Notes: a model not told the origin generated them from the sequence alone. Shown: positions 7,909 to 15,830, numbered from the stretch's first letter. The stretch is 43,641 nt of DNA from DATJPR01 sp035506295 (GCA_035506295.1 DATJPR010000142.1:1-43641); one strand, 5' to 3'. A program made the numbers and translations.

Positions 7909-8910
7909 ATGAAAACGCTCAAATCCTTTTTCGATTCGAAACCCATCGCGTCCGTCCTGCCGGCGGCACTCGTTCTCGCGCTTCTCATTGCCGGCTCAAA
8001 GTGGGTGTTTGCGGACAGATCGAAGTACGTGACCGGCACTGTCGAAGCACAACATATCGATGTCGCGGCCAAGATTCCGGCCCGTGTCCAGAAGTTTCTC
8101 GTTCAGGAAGGGCAGCATGTGGATGCCGGGAGCATCCTGCTGACGTTTGAAAACAAAGAAGTATGTGCAAAGGTGGGACAGGCGAAAGCAGCGGTGCAGG
8201 CGGCAGAGGCAAGGTATGCGATGGCACAGCATGGCGCGCGGAAGGAAGAGGTTGCGATAGCGGAGATGGCCTACCGACAGGCGGAGTGGAACGTTGAAGT
8301 GCTGAAGAAGACCTACGATCGGATGAAAGCGCTCCATGACGAAGGGATCGTCTCCTTCCAGCAGTTCGATGAGGCGGACTATCGGTATCGCGCGGCGGTG
8401 GAGTTGCGGGATGCGGCAAAGGAGAAATTCGATATGACCAGGGAAGGCGCGCGGCCTGAAGAAAAAGATGCGGCCCGGTCACTCTGCCTGCAGGCACAAA
8501 ATGCGCTCGCAGAAGCACAAAGTTACTATGACGAGACGTCGATGCGGGCGCCGATCTCCGGAGTCGTGGAAAGGAAGATCGTCAATGAAGGAGAGCTCGT
8601 CGCGGCCGGTTACCCGCTGCTTTCCATCGTCAATCCGACGGACTGGTGGGTTGTGCTGAATGTCGATGAGAGCATGCTTGCGAAGATCCAGGTAGGATCG
8701 ACGGTCCAGTGTGTGTTCCCTTCACGGAATAACACCCATGTGGGCATGCGTGTTGCGCGCGTGAACGTCCTGAGCGACTTCGCCACGAAGAAGGCCACAA
8801 ACGAACTGAACAGTTTCGACACACGGACGTTCGAGGTGAAACTCGTCCCGGTTGACGACACGTTGCAGGCGTTCGAAGGCGCGACGGCGCTGGTTGCGCT
8901 TCCTCAATAA
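7909..8910 (+). CDS. HlyD-family membrane fusion protein
   Basis: This 333-residue periplasmic adaptor has one N-terminal membrane helix (about 14-34). The first half of the biotinyl-lipoyl domain follows (VEAQHIDVAAKIPARVQKFLVQEGQHV), then a long coiled-coil hairpin (about 85-205). The second lipoyl half is MRAPISGVVERKIVNEGEL, and a C-terminal barrel completes it. It links the ABC-2 permeases in the inner membrane to the TolC-type duct. I chose ATG 7909, with GAGGAAG ahead of it. An open frame from 7774 would overlap tolC by more than 100 bases and lacks the membrane-helix start. Confidence 0.92.
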   Translation: MKTLKSFFDSKPIASVLPAALVLALLIAGSKWVFADRSKYVTGTVEAQHIDVAAKIPARVQKFLVQEGQHVDAGSILLTFENKEVCAKVGQAKAAVQAAEARYAMAQHGARKEEVAIAEMAYRQAEWNVEVLKKTYDRMKALHDEGIVSFQQFDEADYRYRAAVELRDAAKEKFDMTREGARPEEKDAARSLCLQAQNALAEAQSYYDETSMRAPISGVVERKIVNEGELVAAGYPLLSIVNPTDWWVVLNVDESMLAKIQVGSTVQCVFPSRNNTHVGMRVARVNVLSDFATKKATNELNSFDTRTFEVKLVPVDDTLQAFEGATALVALPQ

Positions 8911-8929
8911 CACGACTTCCCGACTTTCC

Positions 8930-10111
8930 ATGAAATCGATTTCCAACATACTCGTGATTGCACGGCGCGAAGCCGGCCTTCTGCTCGCAGACCGGTGGAC
9001 CGCAGCCGCAATGCTCGCGGCGCCGCTCCTCGTCGGAGGGATCATGGCGTTGATCTACAGCGGCCGCATCGTGCGCGATATCCCGACCCTGGTGGTCGAT
9101 GAAGATCAAAGTTCGACGTCTCGCCTTCTTGCACGGGCACTCGATGCGAACGAATTCCTCAGTGTGGTCGCGACGAGGAGCACGACTGCCGGGATGGAAG
9201 AGTCGCTGCGTGACGGGTCCGTCCAATGCGCCGTGCAGATTCCCCGGGGCGCGGAGCGCGACCTGAAACGGGGGCAGCAGGTGCACATTGTCTTCACAGT
9301 CAGCGGAACAAATATCGTCGCAGCTGTCTCCGCTATTCGAGGCGCATCAGAGGTGGCGGGAACGCTGGCGGCCGGGATTCGCATGGAGAACATGGAGAGG
9401 CATGGCGTTCCTTCGATGATGGCGTTCAATGCCGCTGTGCCCGTCGAAATTACGCATCGCTTCGTCTTCAATCCCGCCGAGGAATACAGCACGTTTCTCC
9501 TGCCGGGGTTGCTCATTGCGCTGATCCAGCAGGTGGTGATGGTGGGAACGGCATTGTCATGGGCGAGGGAGTTCCAGGACGGTATCCTCGGCGGCCTCAG
9601 ATCGATTTCAACCTCCATTGGTGAACAGATGACAGGGAAGCTGATACCGTACATCGCCGTTGGTCTGCTCTGGAGCGTGGTGTTCTTCGCAGGAGTGTTC
9701 CCTCTTTTCGGCATACCGTTCACCGGTTCAGTGATGGCAGCGTCGGTGGCGCTGGCGATGATGACGATCGCCATGGGGTTGCTGGCGATGACGATTTCCG
9801 CTGCGGCGGTCGACAAGGTGACAGCGATGCAGTTCGTTTTCATCGTCTCTTCGCCCGCCTTCCTGGTATCCGGCTTCACCTTCCCCTTGATGGCGATGAC
9901 CGCGCCTGTCCGCGTCTTTGCCGCCCTGATCCCGACGACACATTTTCTTGCTGCATGGCGGAGGATCGTGCTGTACGGGGCCGGGTTCGAGAACATCGGC
10001 GTTGAGCTTGGCATCATGGCGGCGATGATCGTGGGCTTCGGCTTGTCCACGTTCCTGCTGGTGCGACGAAGATCGTCGCGGGTCGTTGCTCCCGCGGAGG
10101 GCCTCTCATGA
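8930..10111 (+). CDS. ABC-2 type transporter permease (first of two paralogues)
   Basis: This 393-residue inner-membrane protein has an N-terminal helix (about 25-43), a periplasmic domain of about 150 residues opening with IPTLVVDEDQSSTSR, and five or six C-terminal helices from about residue 180 on. FLLPGLLIALIQQVVM and FLVSGFTFPLMAMTAPVRVFA are typical of the YhgE/YbhR/YhhJ-like ABC-2 group. It has no Walker motifs, so it needs an ATPase encoded elsewhere. ATG 8930 is chosen because it gives the short amphipathic leader (KSISNILVIARREAG) usual in this family and does not overlap hlyD. Confidence 0.9.
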   Translation: MKSISNILVIARREAGLLLADRWTAAAMLAAPLLVGGIMALIYSGRIVRDIPTLVVDEDQSSTSRLLARALDANEFLSVVATRSTTAGMEESLRDGSVQCAVQIPRGAERDLKRGQQVHIVFTVSGTNIVAAVSAIRGASEVAGTLAAGIRMENMERHGVPSMMAFNAAVPVEITHRFVFNPAEEYSTFLLPGLLIALIQQVVMVGTALSWAREFQDGILGGLRSISTSIGEQMTGKLIPYIAVGLLWSVVFFAGVFPLFGIPFTGSVMAASVALAMMTIAMGLLAMTISAAAVDKVTAMQFVFIVSSPAFLVSGFTFPLMAMTAPVRVFAALIPTTHFLAAWRRIVLYGAGFENIGVELGIMAAMIVGFGLSTFLLVRRRSSRVVAPAEGLS

Positions 10112-11277
10112 ACACGCTTTCATTTTTGGAAATCATGCAACGGGAATGGCGCCGGATCCTGGCGGACAAGAACATTCTGCTGGTGGTCATGCTCGCGCCG
10201 CTTGCGTATCTCCTGATCTTCGGCTTCGAATACGCGCAGCGGAAAGTGTACGACCTGCCGCTGGTGGTCGTCGACTACGATGCGAGCCCGCTCAGCCGGA
10301 CGATCATCCGTGATCTTGACGCGAACGAAGCGATCCGGGTAACGGAAGTCGTGCACGATGATAATGGACTTCGCGAGAAATTCCTGTCGGAATCGTGCTG
10401 GGCTGCCGTTGTCCTCCCGCCACACCTCGAGCGTGATGTGAAGCATGGAGAGCATGTCAACGTGTTGATGCTGGTCAACAGCGCAGACATCCTCATCTAT
10501 GATTATGCAGCGACCGGGGTTCAGTCCGTTCTCGGCACGGTGGGTGCCGGCGTCAGCATCGAGAAAATGATGAAGAGTGGGACATCGGCGATCGCGGTTC
10601 GGAGTTCCTATTTGCCGTTGTCGTTCGAAAACCGTGTGGCATTCAACCCGGCGCTCACGTACTCGAATTTCATTCTCCCTCTTCTCTTCATGATTCTCCT
10701 TCACCAGGTGCTCGCACTTGCAGGCGGGATGAGCTGGGCGGGCGAGTGGGAAGCGGGGAACGGCGGTTTGTCAGCCCTCCCCTTGCTTTATCGATCAAAG
10801 TTCATTATTGCGAAGGCCATGCCGTATGCCGCTATCGCACTGGCGTGGATCGCCGTCATCGTGTTCGGTGCTCATCCCTTGCTGGGCGTTCCGTTCGTGG
10901 GAAGTGCGGTGGCGCTTACTGTGTTCTGGCTGTTGTTCTCAGTGAACGTGGCACTCCTTGGAGCCCTTGTCGGCAGTCTCATAGCCTCCAGGGTCGGTGT
11001 GGTGCAGATACTCTTCCTCTATTCAATGCCGGCCCTGTTGATCTCGGGCACGGTATGGCCGCTCTCAGCCATGCCTACCCCCGTGGAATGGCTCGCGTTC
11101 CTGCTTCCGTCGACGCACATTCTGACGGCATACAGACAGATCGCACTGGAAGGTGCCGGTCTGGCGATTCTCGCACCCTCATTCTTGTGGTTGACGGCCA
11201 CAGCGGCCGGTCTCATGGTGGTCGTGTCGCTCGTTGTCAGAAGAAAGGCCACGAAGGGACAGGTGGTAGTTGGCTAG
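10108..11277 (+). CDS. ABC-2 type transporter permease (second of two paralogues)
   Basis: This 389-residue paralogue of the preceding protein has the same layout: a leader helix, a periplasmic domain starting LPLVVVDYDASPLSR, and C-terminal helices with FILPLLFMILLHQVLAL and LLISGTVWPLSAMPTPVEW. The ATG overlaps the upstream stop (ATGA), so the two subunits are translationally coupled and probably form a heterodimer. No ATP-binding gene follows; the operon appears to end here. Small-molecule or drug export is the usual role of such systems, and the substrate is unknown. Confidence 0.9.
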   Translation: MNTLSFLEIMQREWRRILADKNILLVVMLAPLAYLLIFGFEYAQRKVYDLPLVVVDYDASPLSRTIIRDLDANEAIRVTEVVHDDNGLREKFLSESCWAAVVLPPHLERDVKHGEHVNVLMLVNSADILIYDYAATGVQSVLGTVGAGVSIEKMMKSGTSAIAVRSSYLPLSFENRVAFNPALTYSNFILPLLFMILLHQVLALAGGMSWAGEWEAGNGGLSALPLLYRSKFIIAKAMPYAAIALAWIAVIVFGAHPLLGVPFVGSAVALTVFWLLFSVNVALLGALVGSLIASRVGVVQILFLYSMPALLISGTVWPLSAMPTPVEWLAFLLPSTHILTAYRQIALEGAGLAILAPSFLWLTATAAGLMVVVSLVVRRKATKGQVVVG

Positions 11278-11325
11278 AAGGTACCCGGGCCGGCGCACTT
11301 TTTCACTCAAGAGGGTGTTCCATCC

Positions 11326-11354
11326 TGTACGCATATTCCGTCAACTCGCGTACA
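11326..11354. promoter_or_regulatory. 7-bp inverted repeat upstream of the HicB/DinB-like gene
   Basis: TGTACGC at 11326-11332 is repeated inverted as GCGTACA at 11348-11354, with 15 bases between. It ends 12 bases before the TTG start at 11367. It could be an operator or an mRNA hairpin; there is no T-run, so a terminator is unlikely. Confidence 0.3.
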
Positions 11355-11366
11355 CGGTGAATTCCA

Positions 11367-12044
11367 TTGCCATCCCGTCACAACATTTACCTCGAGTGTG
11401 GAAAAAAGCGCACCTTCGCGGGCTCGCTGGACTGGCCCGGGTGGTGTCGCCAGGGACGCACCGAGACCGAGGCGACGCGCGCGTTGCTTGAATACGGTTC
11501 ACGTTATGCTTCCATCGTGCGAGGAACCCGGTTGGGGTTCGATGCGCCGAAGGAAATTTCGCAGCTCACCATCATTGAGCGCCTTGCCGGCAACGCGACC
11601 ACCGATTTTGGCGCTCCGGGGATTCCACCGACGGTCGACCATGAGCGATCGTGCTCGATCGATGAACGCAGGCGCTTTGAGAAGATTCTCCGTGCCGGAT
11701 GGCGTGCATTCGACAACGCGGTGGCATCCGCCCGCGGGAAAACACTGACGAAAGGCCCGCGCGGTGGAGGACGCTCGCTCGCGGCGATCGTTTCGCACGT
11801 CGTCGAAGCCGACGCAGTCTATCTCTCTGCCGTCGGATGGAAAGTGGAGAAGAGTGGTGGACCGAGCGAGCGTCTTGCCGCGACTCGCGAGGCAATACTT
11901 GCCGCGCTTGAGGCTTCCGCAAACGGGGAGATCCCGACCCGTGGTCCGCGCGGCGGAGAGCGGTGGACGGCACGGTATTTCGCGAGGAGGGTCACCTGGC
12001 ATGTTATCGCTCACGTCTGGGAAATTGAGCGACGTCTCGCATGA
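11367..12044 (+). CDS. Protein with HicB-like N-terminus and DinB-like C-terminal half
   Basis: This 225-residue protein uses a TTG start with GGTGA upstream. Residues 1-50 (YLECGKKRTFAGSLDWPGW, then TEATRALLEYGSRYA) resemble the antiparallel strand pair and helix of HicB-type domains. The C-terminal 120 residues are helical, contain GGRSLAAIVSHVVEADAVYLSAVG and end in TWHVIAHVWEIERRL, a DinB-like four-helix pattern with spaced histidines. Proteins of this two-part design are known to me as hypothetical proteins, mainly from Actinobacteria and Chloroflexi-like genomes. No function is established. It is the first of four small stress-type genes on this strand. Confidence 0.7.
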   Translation: MPSRHNIYLECGKKRTFAGSLDWPGWCRQGRTETEATRALLEYGSRYASIVRGTRLGFDAPKEISQLTIIERLAGNATTDFGAPGIPPTVDHERSCSIDERRRFEKILRAGWRAFDNAVASARGKTLTKGPRGGGRSLAAIVSHVVEADAVYLSAVGWKVEKSGGPSERLAATREAILAALEASANGEIPTRGPRGGERWTARYFARRVTWHVIAHVWEIERRLA

Positions 12045-12132
12045 CCGGGGAAGATGTCGATTTACATCGCGCCCGAACGACCATCTGGTGTAGCGCCGAA
12101 AATCAACTTCGAATTGCAGAGGAGAAGCTCCC

Positions 12133-12579
12133 ATGGCAGCAAACAGTGTCCGCCTTCATCGCGTGTTCCATGCGCCCCCCGAGCGCCTGTATCGGGCATT
12201 CCTTGATCCCGATGCAATGGCCAAGTGGCTGCCGCCGAACGGGTTCAGCGGGAAAGTACATCATCTCGAAGCCCGGGTCGGTGGGACGTACAAAATGTCG
12301 TTCACGAATTTCACTTCGGGTAGCAGCCACTCGTTCGGAGGGGAGTTCCTTGAGTTGGTGCCGAATGAACGAATCCGGTATTCGGACAAGTTCGACGATC
12401 CGAACCTCGTCGGGACAATGACGACGACGATAACATTTTCAAAGGTGTCCGTCGGCACCGATCTGACTATTGTCCAGGAAGGGATTCCTCCCGTGATTCC
12501 GCTTGATGCTTGCTACCTCGGGTGGCAGCAATCGCTCGATCTTCTCGCAATGCTGGCGGAGCCGGAGATCCCGGGATGA
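12133..12579 (+). CDS. SRPBCC / AHSA1-domain protein
   Basis: This 148-residue protein carries the START/Bet v1-like fold of the AHSA1 family. It has HRVFHAPPERLYRAFLDPDAMAKWLPP at the N-terminus, then GGTYKMSFTNF, GGEFLELVPNERIRYSDKF and a C-terminal helix with LGWQQSLDLLAML. These small hydrophobic-ligand-binding proteins are abundant in soil bacteria, and most have no known ligand. GAGGAG lies eight bases before the ATG. Confidence 0.9.
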   Translation: MAANSVRLHRVFHAPPERLYRAFLDPDAMAKWLPPNGFSGKVHHLEARVGGTYKMSFTNFTSGSSHSFGGEFLELVPNERIRYSDKFDDPNLVGTMTTTITFSKVSVGTDLTIVQEGIPPVIPLDACYLGWQQSLDLLAMLAEPEIPG

Positions 12580-12600
12580 ATGCGGACTGCGAGACGTTTG

Positions 12601-12617
12601 GACTTTGAGACTTTGAG
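12601..12617 (+). repeat. Short 8-bp tandem repeat (GACTTTGA)
   Basis: GACTTTGA is repeated twice head-to-tail, with a degenerate copy (GACGTTTG) just upstream, in the gap between the AHSA1 and GNAT genes. The core GAGACTTTG also occurs on the opposite strand at 17778-17786, so it may belong to a dispersed low-complexity family. Confidence 0.4.
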
Positions 12618-12628
12618 GGTGGTTGCGC

Positions 12629-13084
12629 ATGATCAGGATACTTCGGACCGATTCCACGAACCGCGACTTCATCGCTCTGGTACGATTGCTGGATGCCGAT
12701 CTTGCAGTGAGGGACGGAAAGGAGCACTCGTTCTATGCCACGTACAACAAGATCGACGCCATCCGGCATGTAGTCCTCGCGTATGATGACGACGAACCGG
12801 TCGGCTGCGGGGCGTTGAAGGAGTACGTGCGGGGAATCATGGAGGTCAAACGGATGTATGTTCCGCCGCACGGCAGAAGGAAAGGGGTCGCCTCGAAAGT
12901 CCTCGAGGAACTTGAGCGGTGGGCGGGAGAGATGAAGTATCAGAAGTGCATCCTCGAGACCGGGAAGAAGCAGCCGGAGGCAATCGCTCTTTATAAGAAA
13001 AGCGGTTACACGGTGATCCCCAACTATGGTCAGTACGCCGGAGTGGAGAACAGCGTTTGCTTCGAAAAGGAACTTCGGCCTTAG
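12629..13084 (+). CDS. GNAT-family N-acetyltransferase
   Basis: This 151-residue protein has the GNAT core: VGCGALKEY on strand 4, MEVKRMYVPPHGRRKGVASKVL (motif A, with the acetyl-CoA pyrophosphate loop R-x-K-G-V-A), and AIALYKKSGYTVIPNYGQYAG (motif B). The ending resembles the group of small acyltransferases with a GY-x-x-I-x-x-Y-x-x-Y pattern. The substrate is unknown. ATG 12629 is chosen over TTG 12623 because GAGGG sits nine bases upstream. Confidence 0.92.
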   Translation: MIRILRTDSTNRDFIALVRLLDADLAVRDGKEHSFYATYNKIDAIRHVVLAYDDDEPVGCGALKEYVRGIMEVKRMYVPPHGRRKGVASKVLEELERWAGEMKYQKCILETGKKQPEAIALYKKSGYTVIPNYGQYAGVENSVCFEKELRP

Positions 13085-13134
13085 CCGGGCCTGACGGCCA
13101 TTGATCCCTATTAACTCGTCCCGGGGAATCTAGC

Positions 13135-13671
13135 ATGAAGCCAGAAGAACTTCGTTCTCTTCAATCCCCCTTAAAAGCAAAATACAAAGAGGAACCCGCA
13201 ACAGCATTGGTGACCCTCACGGCGAAAGGGAGCCTCGGTGAGGGGATCACCTGCAACGTCGATACCGGCAGGGCGCTGGTCCAGGCCGGTTTGCATCCGG
13301 CGACCGGGGGGAACGGGTTGGCTGCGTGTTCGGGGGATATGCTACTCGAGGCATTGGCGGCATGTGCAGGGGTGACGCTGAACGCCGTTGCCACCGCACT
13401 GGGAATCACGATCCACAATGGCACGGTATACACAGAGGGCGATCTGGATTTCAGAGGGACACTTGGCGTCGCCAAAGATGCTCCGGTAGGGTTTCAGCGC
13501 ATCCGGCTGCGCTTCGATCTCGAGACCGATGCCTCGGAGGACCAGCTTGCCACGCTTCTTCGGTTGACAGAGCGATATTGCGTAGTTTTCCAGACGCTCC
13601 GCATGCCGCCGACACTGGAATTTGCACACATTTCGAATACACAAGTCAGACATACTCGTCAGACAACCTAG
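13135..13671 (+). CDS. OsmC-family peroxiredoxin-like protein with a repeat-derived tail
   Basis: This 178-residue OsmC/Ohr-type protein would reduce organic hydroperoxides using two cysteines. Cys77 lies in LAACAGVTLNAVA and Cys149 in ERYCVVFQTL, the positions expected for the catalytic pair. DTGRALVQAGLHPATGG is the usual first domain segment. The fold should end around residue 165. The last residues (about QVRHTRQTT) and the stop codon are encoded by the 13-bp palindrome array that starts at 13645. This suggests the array expanded into, or landed on, the 3' end of the gene. Confidence 0.9.
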   Translation: MKPEELRSLQSPLKAKYKEEPATALVTLTAKGSLGEGITCNVDTGRALVQAGLHPATGGNGLAACSGDMLLEALAACAGVTLNAVATALGITIHNGTVYTEGDLDFRGTLGVAKDAPVGFQRIRLRFDLETDASEDQLATLLRLTERYCVVFQTLRMPPTLEFAHISNTQVRHTRQTT

Positions 13672-13781
13672 TCTGACTTGTTAGTCAGACATCCAAGTCT
13701 GACATATTGGTCAGACAACTTAGTCTGTCAAACAAGTCTGTCATGCAAATTTGGCACCGACGTCTGCCATCGATGTCAGAC
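13645..13781. repeat. 13-bp-phased array of GTCWGAC palindromes
   Basis: Seven-base GTCAGAC, GTCTGAC or close variants start at 13645, 13658, 13671, 13684, 13697, 13710, 13723 and 13736, then, after one degenerate unit (13749), at 13762 and 13775. Every start is an exact multiple of 13 from the first. The six bases between cores vary. GTCAGAC and GTCTGAC are each other's reverse complement, so neighbouring units form 7-bp stems with 6-base loops. The first six units are perfect and the last ones drift (GTCTGTC, GTCTGCC). The array overlaps the last nine codons of the OsmC gene and lies upstream of ffh. I do not recognise it as a known repeat family. Confidence 0.85.
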
Positions 13782-13869
13782 CGCTCCTCCAAGTTTGCGC
13801 ATTATCTCCAGTTCGAAGCCCTGTCCTCGGACAGCCAATGCAACTGCTCCTTCTTTTCCGGCGCCTCCG

Positions 13870-13898
13870 TTGCATTTATCGGCTGTTTTGCGTACCAT
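13870..13898 (+). promoter_or_regulatory. Weak -35/-10 candidate for the ffh operon
   Basis: TTGCAT at 13870 and TACCAT at 13893 are spaced by 17 bases and lie about 40 bases before the ffh start. Agreement with the vegetative consensus is only moderate (3/6 and 4/6). Confidence 0.25.
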
Positions 13899-13939
13899 AA
13901 TCTTCCTATCGTCGAAATCTGCCCGGTCGAAAGCGGTTC

Positions 13940-15265
13940 ATGTTTGAGGAACTCAGCGGGAAGTTGGAGAGCGTGCTGCGCAAATTGCGCGGCCAGGGAA
14001 GGATCACCGAACAGAACGTCGCGGATACGCTCCGGGAAGTCCGGCGGGTGCTCCTTGATGCCGATGTCAATTATAAGGTCGCCCGGCAGTTTATCGACGA
14101 TGTGATGAAGCGGTCGACCGGCGTTGATGTTCTCCGGAGCATCACCCCGGGACAGCAGGTCGTCAAGATCATCTACGACGAGCTGGTGTCGCTCCTCGGC
14201 ACCAGCGAGGCGAAGATCGCCGTTGCGCCGATGCCCCCGACGGTGATCATGGTCGCCGGGTTGCAGGGATCGGGGAAGACGACCTTCTGCGCGAAGCTCG
14301 CGCTTCACCTCACCGGACAGGGTCTGAATCCGCTCCTCGTTGCAGCGGACATCCACCGTCCCGCGGCGATCGACCAGCTCGAAAGCCTCGGACACCAGAT
14401 TGCCGTTCCGATCTATGTGGAGCGGGGCGCCGATGCGGTGACGATCAGCAGAAACAGCATCGAGTACGCGCGCAAGAACGCGCGTGATACGGTCATCATC
14501 GACACCGCCGGAAGACTTCACGTCGATGAAGACATGATGCGTGAAGCGGAAGCCGTACGGGCCGCCGTGACGCCCCACGAGATCCTCTTCGTCGTCGACG
14601 CGATGACCGGGCAGGAAGCCGTGAACATCGCAAAAGCCTTCCATGACCGCCTCCAGTTCGACGGGGCGGTGCTCACCAAGATGGACGGTGACGCGAGAGG
14701 TGGCGCCGCGCTTTCGCTGCGGGCGACGGTCGGCAAGCCGATCAAGTTCGTCGGCGTGGGCGAAAAGCTCGACGCTCTCGAGAAGTTTCACCCCGACCGC
14801 ATGGCGTCGCGCATCCTGGGGATGGGCGACATCGTATCGCTCGTCGAAAAGGTGCAGGAGCGGTTCGACGAAGAGAAGGCGGTCAAGCTCGAGGAGAAGC
14901 TCCGCAAGTCGCAGTTCACGCTCGAGGACTTTCTCGAGCAGCTCCAGGAAGTCAAGAAGATGGGTCCGATGAGCCAGGTGCTCGGCATGATTCCAGGCAT
15001 GAACAGGCTCCCCCAGAATGCCGAGGTCGACGAGAAGGCGCTCGTCCGGATCGAGGCGATCATTCAGTCCATGACTGTGCAAGAGCGCCGGACGCCGAAC
15101 ATTCTGAACGGCAGCCGGCGGAAACGCATCGCATCAGGGAGCGGGACCTCGGTGCAGGAGGTGAACCGTCTGATGAAACAGTACGAGCAAATGCAGAAAA
15201 TGATGAAGACCCTCAGCAAGGGCGGACGTGCCGCACGGGCACTTCGCGGCATGAGGTTCAACTAG
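13940..15265 (+). CDS. ffh: Signal recognition particle GTPase Ffh
   Basis: This 441-residue SRP54 homologue binds signal sequences of nascent membrane proteins and SRP RNA, and docks with FtsY. The N domain (about 1-95) is helical. The G domain has GLQGSGKTT (107-115), DTAGRLHVDE and TKMDGDARGG, with the DARGG insertion-box element. The methionine-rich M domain (about 320-441) contains MGPMSQVLGMIPGMN and an SGSGTSVQEVNRLMKQYEQM helix. The length is normal. It heads a run of translation genes (rpsP, khpA, rimM, trmD, rplS), a common order. No SRP RNA gene is visible beside it. Confidence 0.97.
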   Translation: MFEELSGKLESVLRKLRGQGRITEQNVADTLREVRRVLLDADVNYKVARQFIDDVMKRSTGVDVLRSITPGQQVVKIIYDELVSLLGTSEAKIAVAPMPPTVIMVAGLQGSGKTTFCAKLALHLTGQGLNPLLVAADIHRPAAIDQLESLGHQIAVPIYVERGADAVTISRNSIEYARKNARDTVIIDTAGRLHVDEDMMREAEAVRAAVTPHEILFVVDAMTGQEAVNIAKAFHDRLQFDGAVLTKMDGDARGGAALSLRATVGKPIKFVGVGEKLDALEKFHPDRMASRILGMGDIVSLVEKVQERFDEEKAVKLEEKLRKSQFTLEDFLEQLQEVKKMGPMSQVLGMIPGMNRLPQNAEVDEKALVRIEAIIQSMTVQERRTPNILNGSRRKRIASGSGTSVQEVNRLMKQYEQMQKMMKTLSKGGRAARALRGMRFN

Positions 15266-15284
15266 CGAAATAAGGAGAACAGCA

Positions 15285-15734
15285 GTGGCAGTTCGACTCA
15301 GATTGCGGCGCGTCGGCAAGAAAAAAATGCCGATTTACCACATCGTTGCTGCCGACTCTCGCGCGGCGAGAAACGGCAAGTTTCTCGAGATCATCGGGCG
15401 CTATGAGCCGCTCCAACACCCAGCCCAGGTGACCGCAAAGGAAGAACGCGTCTTCCACTGGCTGAAAAACGGTGCACTTCCCACCGATACAGTCCGGAGC
15501 CTGCTCCAGCGGAGCGGCCTCTGGATGAAATGGTCGTTGACCAAGAAAGGGAAGGACCAGGCATTTATCGCCACGGAAATGGAGAAGTGGCGGATGGCTG
15601 AAGCTGAAAAGCTTCAGCGTGCCGACGCCCGCAAGGCGCGCCGGGCCGAGGTACGCAAGAAGAAGAAGGCGGCTGCCGACACTGCCGGGGCTGCGCCCGC
15701 CGCCGAACCGGCGGCAGCACCCCCCGAGGCGTGA
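15285..15734 (+). CDS. rpsP: 30S ribosomal protein S16 with extended C-terminus
   Basis: The N-terminal 85 residues (AVRLRLRRVGKKKMPIYHIV, then GKFLEIIGRYEPL and GALPTDTVRSLLQRSGLW) are standard S16, which binds 16S rRNA during 30S assembly. The start is GTG, preceded by AAGGAGAACA. The protein runs to 149 residues, with a charged then Ala/Pro-rich tail (about 95-149) absent from Escherichia coli S16. Such extensions are usual in Bacteroidota and relatives. It lies 19 bases after ffh. Confidence 0.96.
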   Translation: MAVRLRLRRVGKKKMPIYHIVAADSRAARNGKFLEIIGRYEPLQHPAQVTAKEERVFHWLKNGALPTDTVRSLLQRSGLWMKWSLTKKGKDQAFIATEMEKWRMAEAEKLQRADARKARRAEVRKKKKAAADTAGAAPAAEPAAAPPEA

Positions 15735-15830
15735 AGGGAGTACGAAGTTTCCTTCGTCCTGTGGGCAGGAACATTGCGCTTCTCATCCCTGTTGTGGGAT
15801 GTACAATAGGTGATCCATCGCGGAGGAGGA

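Noticed and set aside
13751..13768. TTGGCACCGACGTCTGCC resembles a sigma-54 promoter
   Set aside because: There are 11 bases between the GG and GC pairs, where the strict spacing is 10. The stretch also falls in the degenerate part of the 13-bp array.
13645..13781. Possible CRISPR array
   Set aside because: The repeat unit is 13 bases with a 7-base core, orientation alternates, there are no spacers of 25-40 bases, and no cas genes are nearby.
13782..13939. Searched for an SRP RNA gene next to ffh
   Set aside because: No conserved GGTC-GGAAGCA-type hairpin tip is visible in this interval.
13707..14105. Open frame running from the repeat array into ffh in another frame
   Set aside because: It covers repeat sequence and the N domain of Ffh out of frame, with no family resemblance.
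15775..15807. TTGCGC and TACAAT before khpA as an internal promoter
   Set aside because: The spacing is 21 bases and no better -35 is present, so an internal promoter is not supported.
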